Shown here: piece by piece, positions 11,456 to 22,640 of the stretch
Position numbering within the stretch: the stretch's first letter is position 1
Layout of the letters: every line of letters starts with the position of its first letter
Source of the DNA: Tetracentron sinense
Lineage: Eukaryota > Streptophyta > Magnoliopsida > Trochodendrales > Trochodendraceae
Length of the DNA: 64,000 nt
Assembly (NCBI GenBank): GCA_015143295.1
Contig: CM026554.1
Coordinates: 28,843,531 to 28,907,530, forward strand
Reading direction: 5' to 3'
Notes under the pieces: model-generated
The model's database searches: none
Seen by the model: the letters and a program-made list of their open reading frames with translations, nothing else
Told to the model about the DNA's origin: nothing
Position numbers and translations under genes: made by a program

Positions 11456-12689
11456 TGTAAATCCCTAAATAGGTGTTGGCAAATTCCGTGATCATTAGAT
11501 AGGTCAGTTGAGTCGAGTCGTCGAGTCATGTTCAACTTGTCAGAAAAGAAGAGAAGAGCTAAAGCTTAAAGAAGATAGAAGAAAGAGAAGAAAAAGGTTC
11601 TACTCCGGATCTAGACAGGTAATGGACTTAGAGACCCCTACCTAGGTTTGATTTGACTTAGATAACCCTAAAAATACCTAGGAGGATAGATTTAAGCCTA
11701 CCAAAGTTATTTGATCTTAGTTGAATCAAATAAAAATAAAATGAATTAATTTTGGCAAAAATTCTGTCTCAACCGATCGCTCGGTATTGCGACCGATCGA
11801 TCGGTGGCCTACCGAGCGATCGGTGGCTATCGACTGGACTAAATATTTGTATGGGGAAATTTTCCAGAGAGATGTTTTATGACCGAGCGATCGGTCATTA
11901 GAACCGATCGATCCGTTGTGAACCGAGCGATCGGTTGTGAGCACCGATCGATCGGTCCCCGTAAAAAGAATTTTTCTTTTTCTGGATTCTTTTTTTTAAC
12001 CCTATATAAACAACTTTTGAGAGACCTAATTCGTGTCTTTGATAATTTTTGAAAGAGTAGAGGTCTGAGAAACTCTTCTAGGGTTTTTCTAATTGTTTTT
12101 ATTAGATCTTTGTTGATCCCTCCTCTTTCTTAGATCCTAGAGAATGCAAGTATAGATTAAAATCTTTGATCTTGCATTGTGTGATCTCAGATCTGTATGA
12201 GATCCCTCTAGGGTTTGAAATTTACTAAATTGATTCACAACCCTACACCTTGTGTGTGTGTCCGGTGTTTGATCCGGAGCCTTCGTGGAAGGAGATCGAT
12301 CGTGTGTGATCGTGGATTTGAAGTTGCTTGAAAAGATTTGGTCGGTGTGGAACCGAAGCTGCTAAGGCAGAGATCGAACCTGCTGGTTCGTGGAAATCAA
12401 GAGTAAGAGTCTATACCTAGGAACGTCGTTTCTGTTTTGGTAAGGTCTTATCTTGTACTTGATATCTTTTCATAGTGAAGTTTATTGCTGGACAAGGTCC
12501 CGTGGTTTTTTCCCGTTAGGGTTTTCCACGTAAAAATCTTCTGTGTTTGATTTGTGTGGATTGTCTGATTGAGTTAATCATTGATTTTTAAACATATTAA
12601 TTGAAAAATTAAAATTGGTTAGAAATTATTAGATAGACCTATTCACCCCCCCTCTAGGTCTTAGAGATCATTGATCTGGATAAATTTCA
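11456..12689 (+). repeat. Left LTR of young SIRE element
   Basis: It begins TGTAAATCCC and ends ATAAATTTCA. U3 carries seven palindromes (11772-11956) and a TATATAAA box at 12003-12010. The end run CACCCCCCCTCTAGGTC is shared with the other SIRE LTRs at 6205 and 46067. It is near-identical to 20770-22002. Confidence 0.95.
11772..12010 (+). promoter_or_regulatory. LTR palindrome cluster ACCGATCGATCGGT and TATA box
   Basis: Seven 14-bp palindromes start at 11772, 11792, 11811, 11882, 11903, 11922 and 11943 (spacings 20, 19, 71, 21, 19, 21 bp). The core alternates between GATCGATC, GATCGCTC and GAGCGATC. The 57-bp gap between the third and fourth contains GGCTATCGACTGG and CCAGAGAG. TATATAAA follows at 12003-12010. 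The right LTR holds the same array at 21085-21270. This is the likely U3 promoter; protein binding is not shown. Confidence 0.7.
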
Positions 12690-12691
12690 AT

Positions 12692-12703
12692 TGGTATCAG
12701 AGC
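12692..12703 (+). other. Primer binding site (tRNA-Met type)
   Basis: TGGTATCAGAGC, two bases after the left LTR, is the standard complement to the 3' end of initiator tRNA-Met used by copia elements. Confidence 0.9.
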
Positions 12704-12756
12704 TAGTTCACTGATAAGGCTAATCCCTTAAGTGTGATCCTGTATTATCCGTGATC

Positions 12757-15700
12757 ATGAGTACTCTAAGAGAAGGAGGATCCGTCTCTCGTCCCCCACT
12801 TTTTGATGGAGAAATGAATGAGGAAGAAATGGCTCTTTTCGTTAAAAAATTTCGAAAATTTTTTAGAACGAAAAAGAGGTTTAATCCCAAACAGGGAGGA
12901 AAATCTTTTGATAAGTCAAAGTCTAAGCCCTGGGAAAACAAGAAAAATTCCAAAAGTGGCGACAAGAAATCCCAAGGTGTTCAATGTTATGAATGCCATG
13001 GCTTCGGACATATTTCACCTAACTGTCCTAACAAGAAGAAGAGTAAGGGCAAGGTGATGAATGCCTGTTGGGATGACAGTGATTCCGAGAATGAAGAATC
13101 GGACAGTTCCTCTTCAAGTGAAGATACTGGAAATCATACGGCTTTCACTGTTTCCCTATCTGGGATTCTTGAGACTACCTCTGCGGTTGATGAAAAGGAT
13201 AGAAGTGATGAAAGTATTCATACTGAGTCAAGTGATGACTTACAGAAGAGTCAAACTGACTCTGAAAGTGATGAAGATTTGAAAACAACTTATGATAAGT
13301 TGTATGCTGAAAGTTTAAAACTGACTAAAACAAAAATCTCTTTGAGCAAAAAACTCAAATTCATTCAAAATGAAAGAGATATCTGTAAACTAGTAGCAGA
13401 AGAGAAGAGTGCACTAGTTAGTCAGTTGGAAAATGAAAAAGAAGCATTTGTTATAAAAGTTCAATGTCTTTTGGAAGAGAATGTCTCATTGACTAATGTG
13501 GTCAGAAAATTAGAAGATGAAAGAGACACTTCCATGAAAGAAATTGAAGAGTTAAAAACTCTGCAAATGGAGCTGGAAACTTTTAAAGTCTCTCTTGTTG
13601 ATAAGGTGAAATTTCTTGAAAAAGAACACCAAATTACCCTTAAAGACAAGACTGACTTGATTCAGAAGGTCTATACTCTTGAAAAAGAAGTGAGAATGTT
13701 TGGTAACACCAGCTGCCTAGATGAATTAGTCAGAAAGTATGGATCAAATTCTAGTAGATCTGGGATAGGACATGTTGACACACCAACTGGTCCTTTAGCT
13801 GTTGGAACAATGGCTAGTGCAGTGTTTGAGCCAATACATTCTGAACCCAAAGAAAATTTACCTTCTACATCAAGTACTAAGGCTTATACAAATTTTGTAA
13901 AGCCTAGATATACAGCTCCTAGAGTGAATGCTTTAAGGAATCAAATTCCAGTTAGAAGAAATCTTCCTCCTCTACCAAGATTCATACCCACATGTCACTT
14001 TTGTGGTGTGAGAGGTCACATTCGACCTAATTGTAATGCATTTAGGAGAGCTCCCCGAAATGGTTCATGGAACCAAAATCTGAGTCAAGGGACTCTTCAA
14101 AGGCAGATTCAGGTTCTAGCTGAAAAGTCTAGAATGTTGAGCGATGATGTTAACAGAATTGCTCAAATCTCTAGGACAAGGACTGGTCAATTTATTCCAA
14201 ATGATTATTCAAGAGGAAATAATTTGACTTATCAAAAAACTAGAACTGAACAAAACAGAAAAAGGTCAAGGAGGACAAAAAAGAAAAAGGTCTCTACTAC
14301 ACAGATTAATGATCAAAGATCTAAACAAAGTTTAAAGACTGTGTATGTGAGAAAGGAAGACCTTAAGTGCTTTGTCATTCATACTGCCTTGAAAGCCCAA
14401 AACACAGAAATGTGGTACTTCGATAGTGGGTGTTCTCGGCATATGACAGGTAACAAGTCCTTATTTATTCAATTTGAGGACTGTCCTGATGGGACTGTTA
14501 CTTTTGGTGATGGAAGCAAGTCTTTAGTCAAAGGAAAGGGTATCATCAATTCACCAGGCATACCTAAATTGAAAGATGCCTTGTTTGTTGAAGGACTGAA
14601 AGCTAATTTAATTAGCATAAGTCAACTATGTGATGATAATCATGCTGTGCACTTTACCCAAAATAAATGCTTAGTCATTAATGGTAAAGGTAAGTGTGTT
14701 CTAGAAGGATTGAGAACCACTGACAATTGCTACGGCCTAACTCCCAGTACTATTCCCTCAAATGTCTGTTATAAGACTAGAATTGAGGAAGTTGATTTGT
14801 GGCACCGAAGACTAGGTCACATGAACTTTAAAGACCTATGTAAAATCTCTAAGCAAGAGCTTGTGAGAGGTGTTCCCAAACTAGGAAAGCCTTCTACTGC
14901 TGTGTGTGGGCCATGTCAAATTGGTAAACAAATTAGGACCCCACATAAGAAGACTTCAAGTATTGCTACTTCATATCCACTGGAATTAATTCATATGGAC
15001 CTTATGGGTCCTACAAGAACTGAAAGTCTAGGTGGAAAGCGATACATCCTAGTCATGGTTGATGATTTCTCTAGAATGTCTTGGGTGGCATTTATAAGAG
15101 AGAAATCCGATGCTTTTGACAATTTCAAAAGTATTTGCCTGAAAATTCAAAATGAGAAAAGATGCCCAATCACTCGAATTCGAAGTGATCATGGAAAGGA
15201 GTTTGAAAACTCTAAGTACAACGACTTTTGTGATGAGACTGGTATCAAACATGAATTTTCTGCACCTATTACACCTCAACAGAATGGTGTAGTAGAGAGG
15301 AAGAACAGGGTTCTCCAAGAGATGGCTAGAGTTATGCTTCATAGCAACAATCTAGCTTCTCATTTCTGGGCTGAGGCAGTTCACACTGCTTGCTATATAG
15401 TTAATAGAGTTTTTGTAAGACCTGGAACAAGGAAAACCCCATATGAGATGTGGAATAACAAGAAACCTAGTGTCAAGTACTTTCGAGAATTCGGAAGTAA
15501 ATGCTATATCCTTAAGGATAGAGAGCAACTGGGAAAATTTGAATCCCGGAGTGATGAAGGGATATTTCTTGGGTATTCCACCAACAGTAGAGCTTATCGA
15601 GTGTATAACTTGAGAACCTCTACAATTATGGAGTCCATAAATGTAATTGTGGATGACTCTGGTGTTGAAAATGTGCAATGTGAGGATGATGAAAGTGCTG

Positions 15701-17415
15701 AAAATGAAGATGTTGAAATTATTTCAACTTCACCTATTGATAAGCAAACATCTCCATTAAAACCTACACATCCTAGGGTCATGAGTCCTCACACCTCCAC
15801 TGATATTATTGGTGATGTTGAAAGTGGAGTGAGAACGAGGAAACAAATTGAAAATGAAGTTAGCTACATTTGCTATACTTCATCTTTTGAACCCAAGAAT
15901 GTAGCTGAAGCTCTTGCAGATGATAATTGGATAAATGCAATGCAAGAAGAGTTACTTCAGTTTACTAGGAATGATGTTTGGTATTTAGTACCTAGGCCTA
16001 ATAATACAAATGTGATAGGTACCAAATGGATTTTCAAGAACAAATCTGATGAAAAAGGTACTATCATAAGAAATAAGGCTAGGTTAGTTGCACAAGGATA
16101 TACCCAAATTGAAGGTATTGACTTCGATGAAACTTTTGCTCCTGTAGCCAGACTAGAATCAATAAGAATTCTTCTAGCTGTGGCTTGTAATATGAAATTC
16201 AAACTTTTTCAAATGGATGTTAAGAGTGCCTTTCTGAATGGCATTCTACATGAAGAAGTCTATGTGGAACAACCAAAAGGGTTTGAAGATCCACATCACC
16301 TTGATCAAGTTTATCGACTAAAAAGGGCCCTCTATGGTTTAAAACAAGCTCCAAGAGCTTGGTATGAGAGGCTGACTACTTATCTCTTGGAAAACGGATT
16401 TTCGAGAGGGGGAGTAGACAGAACCCTTTTCATAAAGAAAGTGAAAGGTGATATTGTCATCGCCCAGATATATGTTGATGACATAGTATTTGGTTCCACA
16501 TTAGACTTACATGCTCATTCATTTGCTGAACAAATGAAAAATGAATTTGAAATGAGCATGGTTGGTGAGCTAAGTTTCTTCCTTGGTCTTCAGATCAAGC
16601 AATTGGATTCTGGGATCTCAGTATCTCAAATCAAATATGCAAAAAATTTAGTGAAGAAATTTGGAATGAGTTTTGCTAAGCATGCTAGGACTCCTATGAG
16701 TACTACTATAAAGCTTAGTAAAGATATTTCAGGGAAGGATGTCGATAAGACTAATTATAGAAGCATGATTGGTAGTTTGCTCTACCTAACTGCTACTAGA
16801 CCCGACATAGCCTTTAGTGTTGGAGCATGTGCCCGTTATCAAGCAAATCCCAAAGAGTCTCACTTAGTTGCTGTCAAGCGTATCATTCGCTATGTGAGTG
16901 GAACTTTGTCCTTAGGCCTCTGGTATTCTTTCGATACAAATGTCATTGTTGTGGGGTATTCTGATGCTGATTGGGCTGGAAATACTGATGATAGGAAGAG
17001 CACCTCCGGCGGGTGTTTCTATATTGGAAACTGCTTAGTTGCTTGGCTTAGCAAAAAGCAGAATTCCATTTCCTTGTCTACAGCCGAGGCTGAGTATATT
17101 GCAGCTGGTAGTTGTTGCACCCAACTTCTGTGGATGAAACAGATGTTGAAGGATTATGGAATTGATCAAAGCACTATGATTGTGTATTGTGATAACACAA
17201 GTGCAATCAATATCTCCAAAAATCCTGTGCAACACTCTCGTACAAAGCATATAGACATTAGGCATCACTTCATTCGTGATCTTGTTGAGCAAAAAGTTGT
17301 GTCTATTGAGTATGTCCAAACAGAAAATCAATATGCGGATATTCTCACAAAACCTTTAGATTCCCTTAGGTTTGAACTCCTTAGGAAATCCATCGGTTTG
17401 TGTGGAGTTGAGTAA
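12757..17415 (+). CDS. Gag-Pol polyprotein of young SIRE element, capsid region deleted
   Basis: This open frame of about 1552 residues starts at the ATG at 12757 (the GTG at 12751 is in frame but unlikely). The N-terminus reads normally to PPLFDG, then jumps directly to an acidic/basic linker, so the copia gag capsid domain expected there is absent while the frame is kept. Next come a CCHC zinc knuckle ([14 protein letters not shown], about residue 76), a coiled coil (about 185-320), a second CCHC knuckle ([14 protein letters not shown], about 411), protease with DSG (about 555), integrase with its HHCC finger (about 682-725) and DDE core, reverse transcriptase with YVDD (about 1238), and RNase H (STAEAEY, about 1443). 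The protein would copy and integrate the element. Pol looks intact, so it could serve other copies; mobilising itself would need capsid supplied in trans. Confidence 0.93.
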   Translation: MSTLREGGSVSRPPLFDGEMNEEEMALFVKKFRKFFRTKKRFNPKQGGKSFDKSKSKPWENKKNSKSGDKKSQGVQCYECHGFGHISPNCPNKKKSKGKVMNACWDDSDSENEESDSSSSSEDTGNHTAFTVSLSGILETTSAVDEKDRSDESIHTESSDDLQKSQTDSESDEDLKTTYDKLYAESLKLTKTKISLSKKLKFIQNERDICKLVAEEKSALVSQLENEKEAFVIKVQCLLEENVSLTNVVRKLEDERDTSMKEIEELKTLQMELETFKVSLVDKVKFLEKEHQITLKDKTDLIQKVYTLEKEVRMFGNTSCLDELVRKYGSNSSRSGIGHVDTPTGPLAVGTMASAVFEPIHSEPKENLPSTSSTKAYTNFVKPRYTAPRVNALRNQIPVRRNLPPLPRFIPTCHFCGVRGHIRPNCNAFRRAPRNGSWNQNLSQGTLQRQIQVLAEKSRMLSDDVNRIAQISRTRTGQFIPNDYSRGNNLTYQKTRTEQNRKRSRRTKKKKVSTTQINDQRSKQSLKTVYVRKEDLKCFVIHTALKAQNTEMWYFDSGCSRHMTGNKSLFIQFEDCPDGTVTFGDGSKSLVKGKGIINSPGIPKLKDALFVEGLKANLISISQLCDDNHAVHFTQNKCLVINGKGKCVLEGLRTTDNCYGLTPSTIPSNVCYKTRIEEVDLWHRRLGHMNFKDLCKISKQELVRGVPKLGKPSTAVCGPCQIGKQIRTPHKKTSSIATSYPLELIHMDLMGPTRTESLGGKRYILVMVDDFSRMSWVAFIREKSDAFDNFKSICLKIQNEKRCPITRIRSDHGKEFENSKYNDFCDETGIKHEFSAPITPQQNGVVERKNRVLQEMARVMLHSNNLASHFWAEAVHTACYIVNRVFVRPGTRKTPYEMWNNKKPSVKYFREFGSKCYILKDREQLGKFESRSDEGIFLGYSTNSRAYRVYNLRTSTIMESINVIVDDSGVENVQCEDDESAENEDVEIISTSPIDKQTSPLKPTHPRVMSPHTSTDIIGDVESGVRTRKQIENEVSYICYTSSFEPKNVAEALADDNWINAMQEELLQFTRNDVWYLVPRPNNTNVIGTKWIFKNKSDEKGTIIRNKARLVAQGYTQIEGIDFDETFAPVARLESIRILLAVACNMKFKLFQMDVKSAFLNGILHEEVYVEQPKGFEDPHHLDQVYRLKRALYGLKQAPRAWYERLTTYLLENGFSRGGVDRTLFIKKVKGDIVIAQIYVDDIVFGSTLDLHAHSFAEQMKNEFEMSMVGELSFFLGLQIKQLDSGISVSQIKYAKNLVKKFGMSFAKHARTPMSTTIKLSKDISGKDVDKTNYRSMIGSLLYLTATRPDIAFSVGACARYQANPKESHLVAVKRIIRYVSGTLSLGLWYSFDTNVIVVGYSDADWAGNTDDRKSTSGGCFYIGNCLVAWLSKKQNSISLSTAEAEYIAAGSCCTQLLWMKQMLKDYGIDQSTMIVYCDNTSAINISKNPVQHSRTKHIDIRHHFIRDLVEQKVVSIEYVQTENQYADILTKPLDSLRFELLRKSIGLCGVE

Positions 17416-18599
17416 TGGTGTACTTGTTTTATAGCCTATGTGTTTTTAATGTTCTATTTAAGTCATAGAGCTATTTTTTTTGTTATTTTCTTTAAGTAAT
17501 AAAAATCCAAAAACATTCAAAAAATTGAAAAATATTGCAAAAAATAATGTGTTTGTATGACCTTATTTATCCTATCTTTTAGCTTAATGTTATTTCCTTG
17601 AAATCATATTTAACCATATAATCCAAGGATAAATATATCATAGGATTGAATAAAATAGGAAAGTTCAATTGTTGGTTCGATCTTGTGATTGAATTTGGTC
17701 ATGCTAATTAACCTCAGTTAGAGTTGAGCATACAATGATGTTCTAATTTGCACAAGCACTCTGACTGATTTTTTAGATGGTTTTAGTTCCTATATAAAGG
17801 TTCTGATATTATACCATATGGTTCCCTAGATTAATCAAATCTAGTATAACCAATGTCATAAAAAATTCCATAAGGTGAGCCCCCTAGATATAAAAATTAT
17901 TGACATGGAGAGGACTACCTGTGAGTTTGTGTGATAGCTACTAGTGAATGCAAACAGTGAGTAATGGCTACCTAGACAAACAGTAGGTATCTATATGGAT
18001 TGCTAGTGTGAAAGCCCCTACTGTCATTAGAAAGAGCTACCTTCTCACTTGAGTGAAAGTCACCAGTGTGCTAGTGTCTATATATGTGTACTCCAAAAAG
18101 AATTTACATAATGAGTACAATTTGACTGAAAAAGAAATGAAATAAATTGATTAGTCAAATATGGGGTAAAAATTGCTCATCAGATAAATATGGATGATTA
18201 TTGGTTTTAACACTAGTTTTTGAAAATTTTAGAGTCCCATTTGAAATATAATGTCAAAATCTAGATTAAGGAAGGAAACCAATTCAACGAGTCAAGTAAT
18301 GAATTTTGATTTCATACTCACATTACTTCTAATTGTATCTTGACTCTGATTGTGAATTTGATGCAAATATCATATTTAATCACCGGTGAAAATCAATTAA
18401 TGTTTTCATAATCCTTGTTTATGCCTATACTTGATATATCAATTCTTGGGTGATTATTATCTATGATTTTTATGAAATCACATGTTGCAAATTTTTTTAT
18501 AAGTTGGTCATTTTGAGGTGAAAATGTATTTTAAATGTTCCATTGGTTGAGGGGGAGAAAAGGTTTTAACCGTAAAAATTTTTGAAAAATTTTCAGACC
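17416..18599 (+). other. Spacer between pol and ORF2 of the young SIRE element
   Basis: This AT-rich non-coding region of about 1.2 kb has loose repeats of CTAGTG and GTGAAAG (17930-18080). A G-rich tract GAGGGGGAGAAAAGG at 18549-18563 resembles a polypurine tract and lies just before the internal palindromes. Confidence 0.6.
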
Positions 18600-18657
18600 A
18601 CCGATCGCTCGGTGCTAAAGACCGATCGATCGGTCTTTCGTGAACAGGGTTATAAAA
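18600..18657 (+). promoter_or_regulatory. Internal palindrome pair plus TATA box before ORF2
   Basis: ACCGATCGCTCGGT (18600-18613) and ACCGATCGATCGGT (18621-18634), spaced 21 bp, are the same two palindrome variants, in the same order, as the first two in this element's LTR. TATAAAA follows at 18651-18657, itself inside a near-palindrome GGGTTATAAAACCC. The ORF2 start lies about 200 bp downstream. It may be an internal promoter for ORF2. Confidence 0.6.
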
Positions 18658-18855
18658 CCCTCATTTCTATTTTTTTGTTCACTTGTTCTCCGATCTCCAG
18701 AGCGATCTCTCGGTTTCCTCTCCTCCAAATCTTTCCTACGAACATTCCATTCTACTCTAAAGGTTTCCCAAGCATCTAAAAGGTAAGAGTTGTGCATTTT
18801 CTTTGCTTTAGATTGATTTTCTCATCTAGGGCATCATTTCTTGCATTTTCTTCAA

Positions 18856-20145
18856 ATGGCTTTCGTTTTGTCGTTAATCCTTCTTGCCTATCTCATGTCT
18901 GGCATCCCCAAACGTCGGAGGTTGGTCCTCAACAACCAAGAGGATCCTCCTCAAGATGAGGAAAACCTAGAGCCCTTTACTTTCACTCCAATAGGGCATG
19001 GTATTTCCATTGGGGACAGGCCAATTCGTAGAATGATTGATTCTACAATTGAGAATCGTCAAAAATCTCTGGCTGATAAAACTCGGAAAAATAAAGGTAA
19101 AGCTTCATCTTCCCAGTCCAGTAAGTTATCCCAGTTTATCAGTCCTACTGCTGCTCAACTCTATAGTGAGTATTTTAGCAAGAAAGGTGTTATGGTTGAA
19201 AGGGACATACATATTTCTGATTTTGGTGATTATTATCTTCCTACTCTCATTTCAGATCGTCAATGGGAAGGTATACTTACCTTATCCGGTCCTGCTTCTG
19301 TCCAGTTAGTTAGAGAATTTTACTCTAATTTTTCTGAAATCAACCAGAAAAAATGGTCATTCAAATCTCGAGCATTAGAACAATCTGTTGTCATAAATGC
19401 TGATTTGGTTTCTAAATTCCTTGGGTGTCCTCGAGTTCCAAATGCATATTATCCTTATATTTATAAAACTGATGAGGATAAAGACTCCATGGAACATGTT
19501 GTTACCTTTCTAAGTGGTACTCCTACGTTTTGGGTTGGGTCTCTTATTGAAGTGACGAAACTCACTAAGGATGCTAGACTAGTAAACCTAGTTATGAGTG
19601 CAAATATCCATCCAAAGGTTCATACTGCGGACCTTAGGGAAGATAGAGCTAGATTTTTGTTTAGTCTTCTACGTGGGCGTGATATTGATCTTGCCGCTCA
19701 CATCATTGACTTGATGATCCAAGCCCATCAAACTAATACAGCAGTTGGAGCCCTACCATTTGGTTCACTCATCACTAAACTTCTTGGTTCTCAAGGGGTT
19801 ATCGCTCCTCCTGGTGTTCCTACTCGAGTTCCTAAGGGTCCAATCACCAAAAAGACCCTAGCTCAGAGTTTTTCACATGCCTCAGTTTGAGATACAGAGG
19901 AGGGAGCAGAAGTTGGTGCTGGGTCATCTCGTCCTCCTCCGACCACTATGGACGATCTTGGGAGGATGATGAGAGAGATGCAGATGGATCTCCGGACTCA
20001 TATTTCTTCATACGAGGAGTTTACTACAGAAGTTCGTGGTAGACTTGGATCTCTCGATGCAGCAGTGCTTGGAGCACAGAGAGATGTTCGAGATTTTCGA
20101 GCTTACTATGAGTCACAGCTCACTTCTGATGATGAGCAAGAGTGA
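18856..20145 (+). pseudogene. ORF2 (plant transposon protein domain) of young SIRE element, one premature stop
   Basis: One reading frame runs from the ATG at 18856 to 20145 with a single in-frame TGA at 19888-19890. A second candidate start at 18895 gives MSGIPKRRRL and avoids a short hydrophobic stretch (MAFVLSLILLAYL) that may be untranslated or a signal-like segment. The domain of the 'putative plant transposon protein' type covers about residues 90-330, with VREFYSNFSE near 19309 and a C-terminal ALPFGSLITKLLG block near 19750. After the TGA come a Pro-rich hinge and a helical tail (19948-20145). It is homologous in pattern to the broken ORF at 2421-4343. The role of this ORF in SIRE elements is not established. 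Confidence 0.75.
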
Positions 20146-20757
20146 TGGTTCATGATAGAAGTTGTTTTTTAGTCGAGTGACAGACTTTGTTTACCATTTT
20201 GATGTATTTTGTCTTGGTTGTACTTAGTACAAACCTTCTTGGTTATTATTGACTTGTTATGGATGTATACATTTGAATGGTTTATGCTCATTACTTTCTA
20301 TCTCATCTCCTTTCAATGGTTTATGCTTTTCTTTTCTAATCCACCTTTGGCATTTCGAGCCAAAAAGGGGGAGAATGGTATTATAGATGTTATGGATTGT
20401 GTTATGGATGATGGATGAGCTTTTGGAATACTAACCTGTTATGGATTGTGAATGGTTATACATATTTTCATACCCTGTTATGGATTGTGAATGGTTATAC
20501 ATATTTTCATACCTGTTATGGATTGTGAATGGTTATACATATTTTCATCTTATATGTTATTTCCCATGCTTCACAGGTTTTTTGATTTAGCATGTGCAGG
20601 CAAACAGGTTCTAAGTTTGGTAAATCATGACAAGTTAACATGTCAAAAGTCATGTAATTATTTTTGAGTCATGTAAAGGTCAATTTTCCATTTTTGAATC
20701 AATTGGGAAAATTTGAACCTAGTATATGAATTAGTTTTGTTTTGTCCCGGAATTGCC
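20146..20757 (+). other. 3' untranslated region of young SIRE element with 39-bp tandem repeat
   Basis: This stretch is non-coding. Three tandem units of 38-39 bp (starts 20435, 20474 and 20512, ending near 20549), each CCTGTTATGGATTGTGAATG followed by a GTTATACATATTTTC-like tail, are almost identical. G-rich AAAAAGGGGGAGAATGG occurs near 20364, like the scattered G-rich boxes of the left SIRE element. Confidence 0.7.
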
Positions 20758-20769
20758 AAAGGGGGAGAT
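20758..20769 (+). other. Polypurine tract
   Basis: AAAGGGGGAGAT directly precedes the right LTR and is the expected plus-strand priming site. Confidence 0.85.
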
Positions 20770-22002
20770 TGTAAATCCCTAAATAGGTGTTGGCAAATTC
20801 CGTGATCATTAGATAGGTCAGTTGAGTCGAGTCGTCGAGTCATGTTCAACTTGTCAGAAAAGAAGAGAAGAGCTAAAGCTTAAAGAAGATAGAAGAAAGA
20901 GAAGAAAAAGGTTCTACTCCGGATCTAGACAGGTAATGGACTTAGAGACCCCTACCTAGGTTTGATTTGACTTAGATAACCCTAAAAATACCTAGGAGGA
21001 TAGATTTAAGCCTACCAAAGTTATTTGATCTTAGTTGAATCAAATAAAAATAAAATGAATTAATTTTGGCAAAAATTCTGTCTCAACCGATCGCTCGGTA
21101 TTGCGACCGATCGATCGGTGGCCTACCGAGTGATCGGTGGCTATCGACTGGACTAAATATTTGTATGGGGAAATTTTCCAGAGAGATGTTTTATGACCGA
21201 GCGATCGGTCATTAGAACCGATCGATCCGTTGTGAACCGAGCGATCGGTTGTGAGCACCGATCGATCGGTCCCCGTAAAAAGAATTTTTCTTTTTCTGGA
21301 TTCTTTTTTTAACCCTATATAAACAACTTTTGAGAGACCTAATTCGTGTCTTTGATAATTTTTGAAAGAGTAGAGGTCTGAGAAACTCTTCTAGGGTTTT
21401 TCTAATTGTTTTTATTAAATCTTTGTTGATCCCTCCTCTTTCTTAGATCCTAGAGAATGCAAGTATAGATTAAAATCTTTGATCTTGCATTGTGTGATCT
21501 CAGATCTGTATGAGATCCCTCTAGGGTTTGAAATTTACTAAATTGATTCACAACCCTACACCTTGTGTGTGTGTCCGGTGTTTGATCCGGAGCCTTCGTG
21601 GAAGGAGATCGATCGTGTGTGATCGTGGATTTGAAGTTGCTTGAAAAGATTTGGTCGGTGTGGAACCGAAGCTGCTAAGGCGGAGATCGAACCTGCTGGT
21701 TCGTGGAAATCAAGAGTAAGAGTCTATACCTAGGAACGTCGTTTCTGTTTTGGTAAGGTCTTATCTTGTACTTGATATCTTTTCATAGTGAAGTTTATTG
21801 CTGGACAAGGTCCCGTGGTTTTTTCCCGTTAGGGTTTTCCACGTAAAAATCTTCTGTGTTTGATTTGTGTGGATTGTCTGATTGAGTTAATCATTGATTT
21901 TTAAACATATTAATTGAAAAATTAAAATTGGTTAGAAATTATTAGATAGACCTATTCACCCCCCCTCTAGGTCTTAGAGATCATTGATCTGGATAAATTT
22001 CA
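20770..22002 (+). repeat. Right LTR of young SIRE element
   Basis: It begins TGTAAATCCC and ends ATAAATTTCA, followed by the target duplication ACCAA. Compared with the left LTR there is one changed base in the third palindrome (GAGCGATC to GAGTGATC), two further substitutions and one fewer T in a T-run. Confidence 0.95.
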
Positions 22003-22045
22003 ACCAAGAACAAGAAACGTGAATGATGAAACAAGTATGAATATC

Positions 22046-22155
22046 AAGGGTAGGGCATATCCCTAGGATATGTCATACCTGGCTCACAAGTGACCAAGCA
22101 TGAATGTCAAGGTAGGGTATATCCCTAGGATATGTCATACCTGGCTCACAAGAAA
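22046..22155 (+). repeat. 57-bp tandem repeat, two units, in solo LTR
   Basis: Two units contain ATATCCCTAGGATATGTC followed by ATACCTGGCTCACAAG. CATATCC-CTA-GGATATG in the first unit is a perfect hairpin. A related hairpin, CATATC-ATAG-GATATG, appears near 24440 in the minus-strand solo LTR, which supports a shared family origin. Confidence 0.7.
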
Positions 22156-22171
22156 ATATGATAAGCAAGAA

Positions 22172-22640
22172 AATGAAGATGCTATTGTGTTCCGTTCAAT
22201 CATAGTTCGGGCATTAGTTAAGCAAGTAAATTTACTAGTGTGTTCCGTTTCATTATAGTCCGGGCATTAGTAAAGCAAGTCAAGAGGCTAATGTGTTACG
22301 TTCCATTATAGTCCGGGCATTAGTCAAGCAAGAATAACTAGTATGTTCCGTTCCACCATAATCCGGGCACTAGTCAAGTCAAGGCAAGGATACTAATGTG
22401 TTCCGTTCAATCATAGTCCTGGCATTAGTAAGCAAAATGCTAATGTGTTCCGTTCCATTATAGTCCGAGCATTAGCAAAGTAAGGCAAGGGCTAGTATGA
22501 CCGTCCAAGTCATAGTTCGGGTACTAGCCAAACAAGACATGAGGCTAATGTGTTCCGTTCCGTTATAGTTCGGGCATTAGTTAAGCAAGACAAGAACCTA
22601 GTACGTCTGTCTATTTCATAGTTCGGGTACTAGCTAAACA
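22172..22640 (+). repeat. Nine-unit hairpin-forming tandem array in solo LTR
   Basis: About nine units, spaced about 50-60 bp, each contain GTGTTCCGTTC and CATAGTYCGGGC-like cores bounded by complementary ends. Four units (near 22286, 22391, 22440 and 22541) end in CTAATG/CATTAG; units near 22489 and 22597 end in CTAGTA/TACTAG; the unit near 22339 has CTAGT/ACTAG. The paired ends change together, so each unit can fold into a stem. It lies in the 3' half of the interrupted plus-strand solo LTR. Confidence 0.75.

Larger units (their letters stand above)
11456..22002 (+). mobile_element. Young SIRE-type Ty1/copia element, gag-deleted
   Basis: This complete insertion of 10,547 bp is flanked by the target duplication ACCAA (11451-11455 and 22003-22007). 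It has LTRs of 1234 and 1233 bp, a tRNA-Met-type primer site, one long gag-pol frame, a second ORF, and a polypurine tract. By direct reading the two LTRs differ by three substitutions (near 11817, 12104 and 12369 in the left copy) and one T-run length change, so insertion is recent. The gag capsid region is missing, so the copy is probably non-autonomous. The lineage is inferred from the second ORF after pol, the long 3' region and large size. Confidence 0.95.

Noticed and set aside
11726..11944. Repetitive DRSV/GSIG peptide ORF in the SIRE LTR
   Set aside because: It is the translation of the palindrome array; the array is better read as DNA sites.
22172..22640. CRISPR-like look of the evenly spaced repeats
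   Set aside because: This is a plant LTR; the units vary, there are no unique spacers of constant length and no cas genes.
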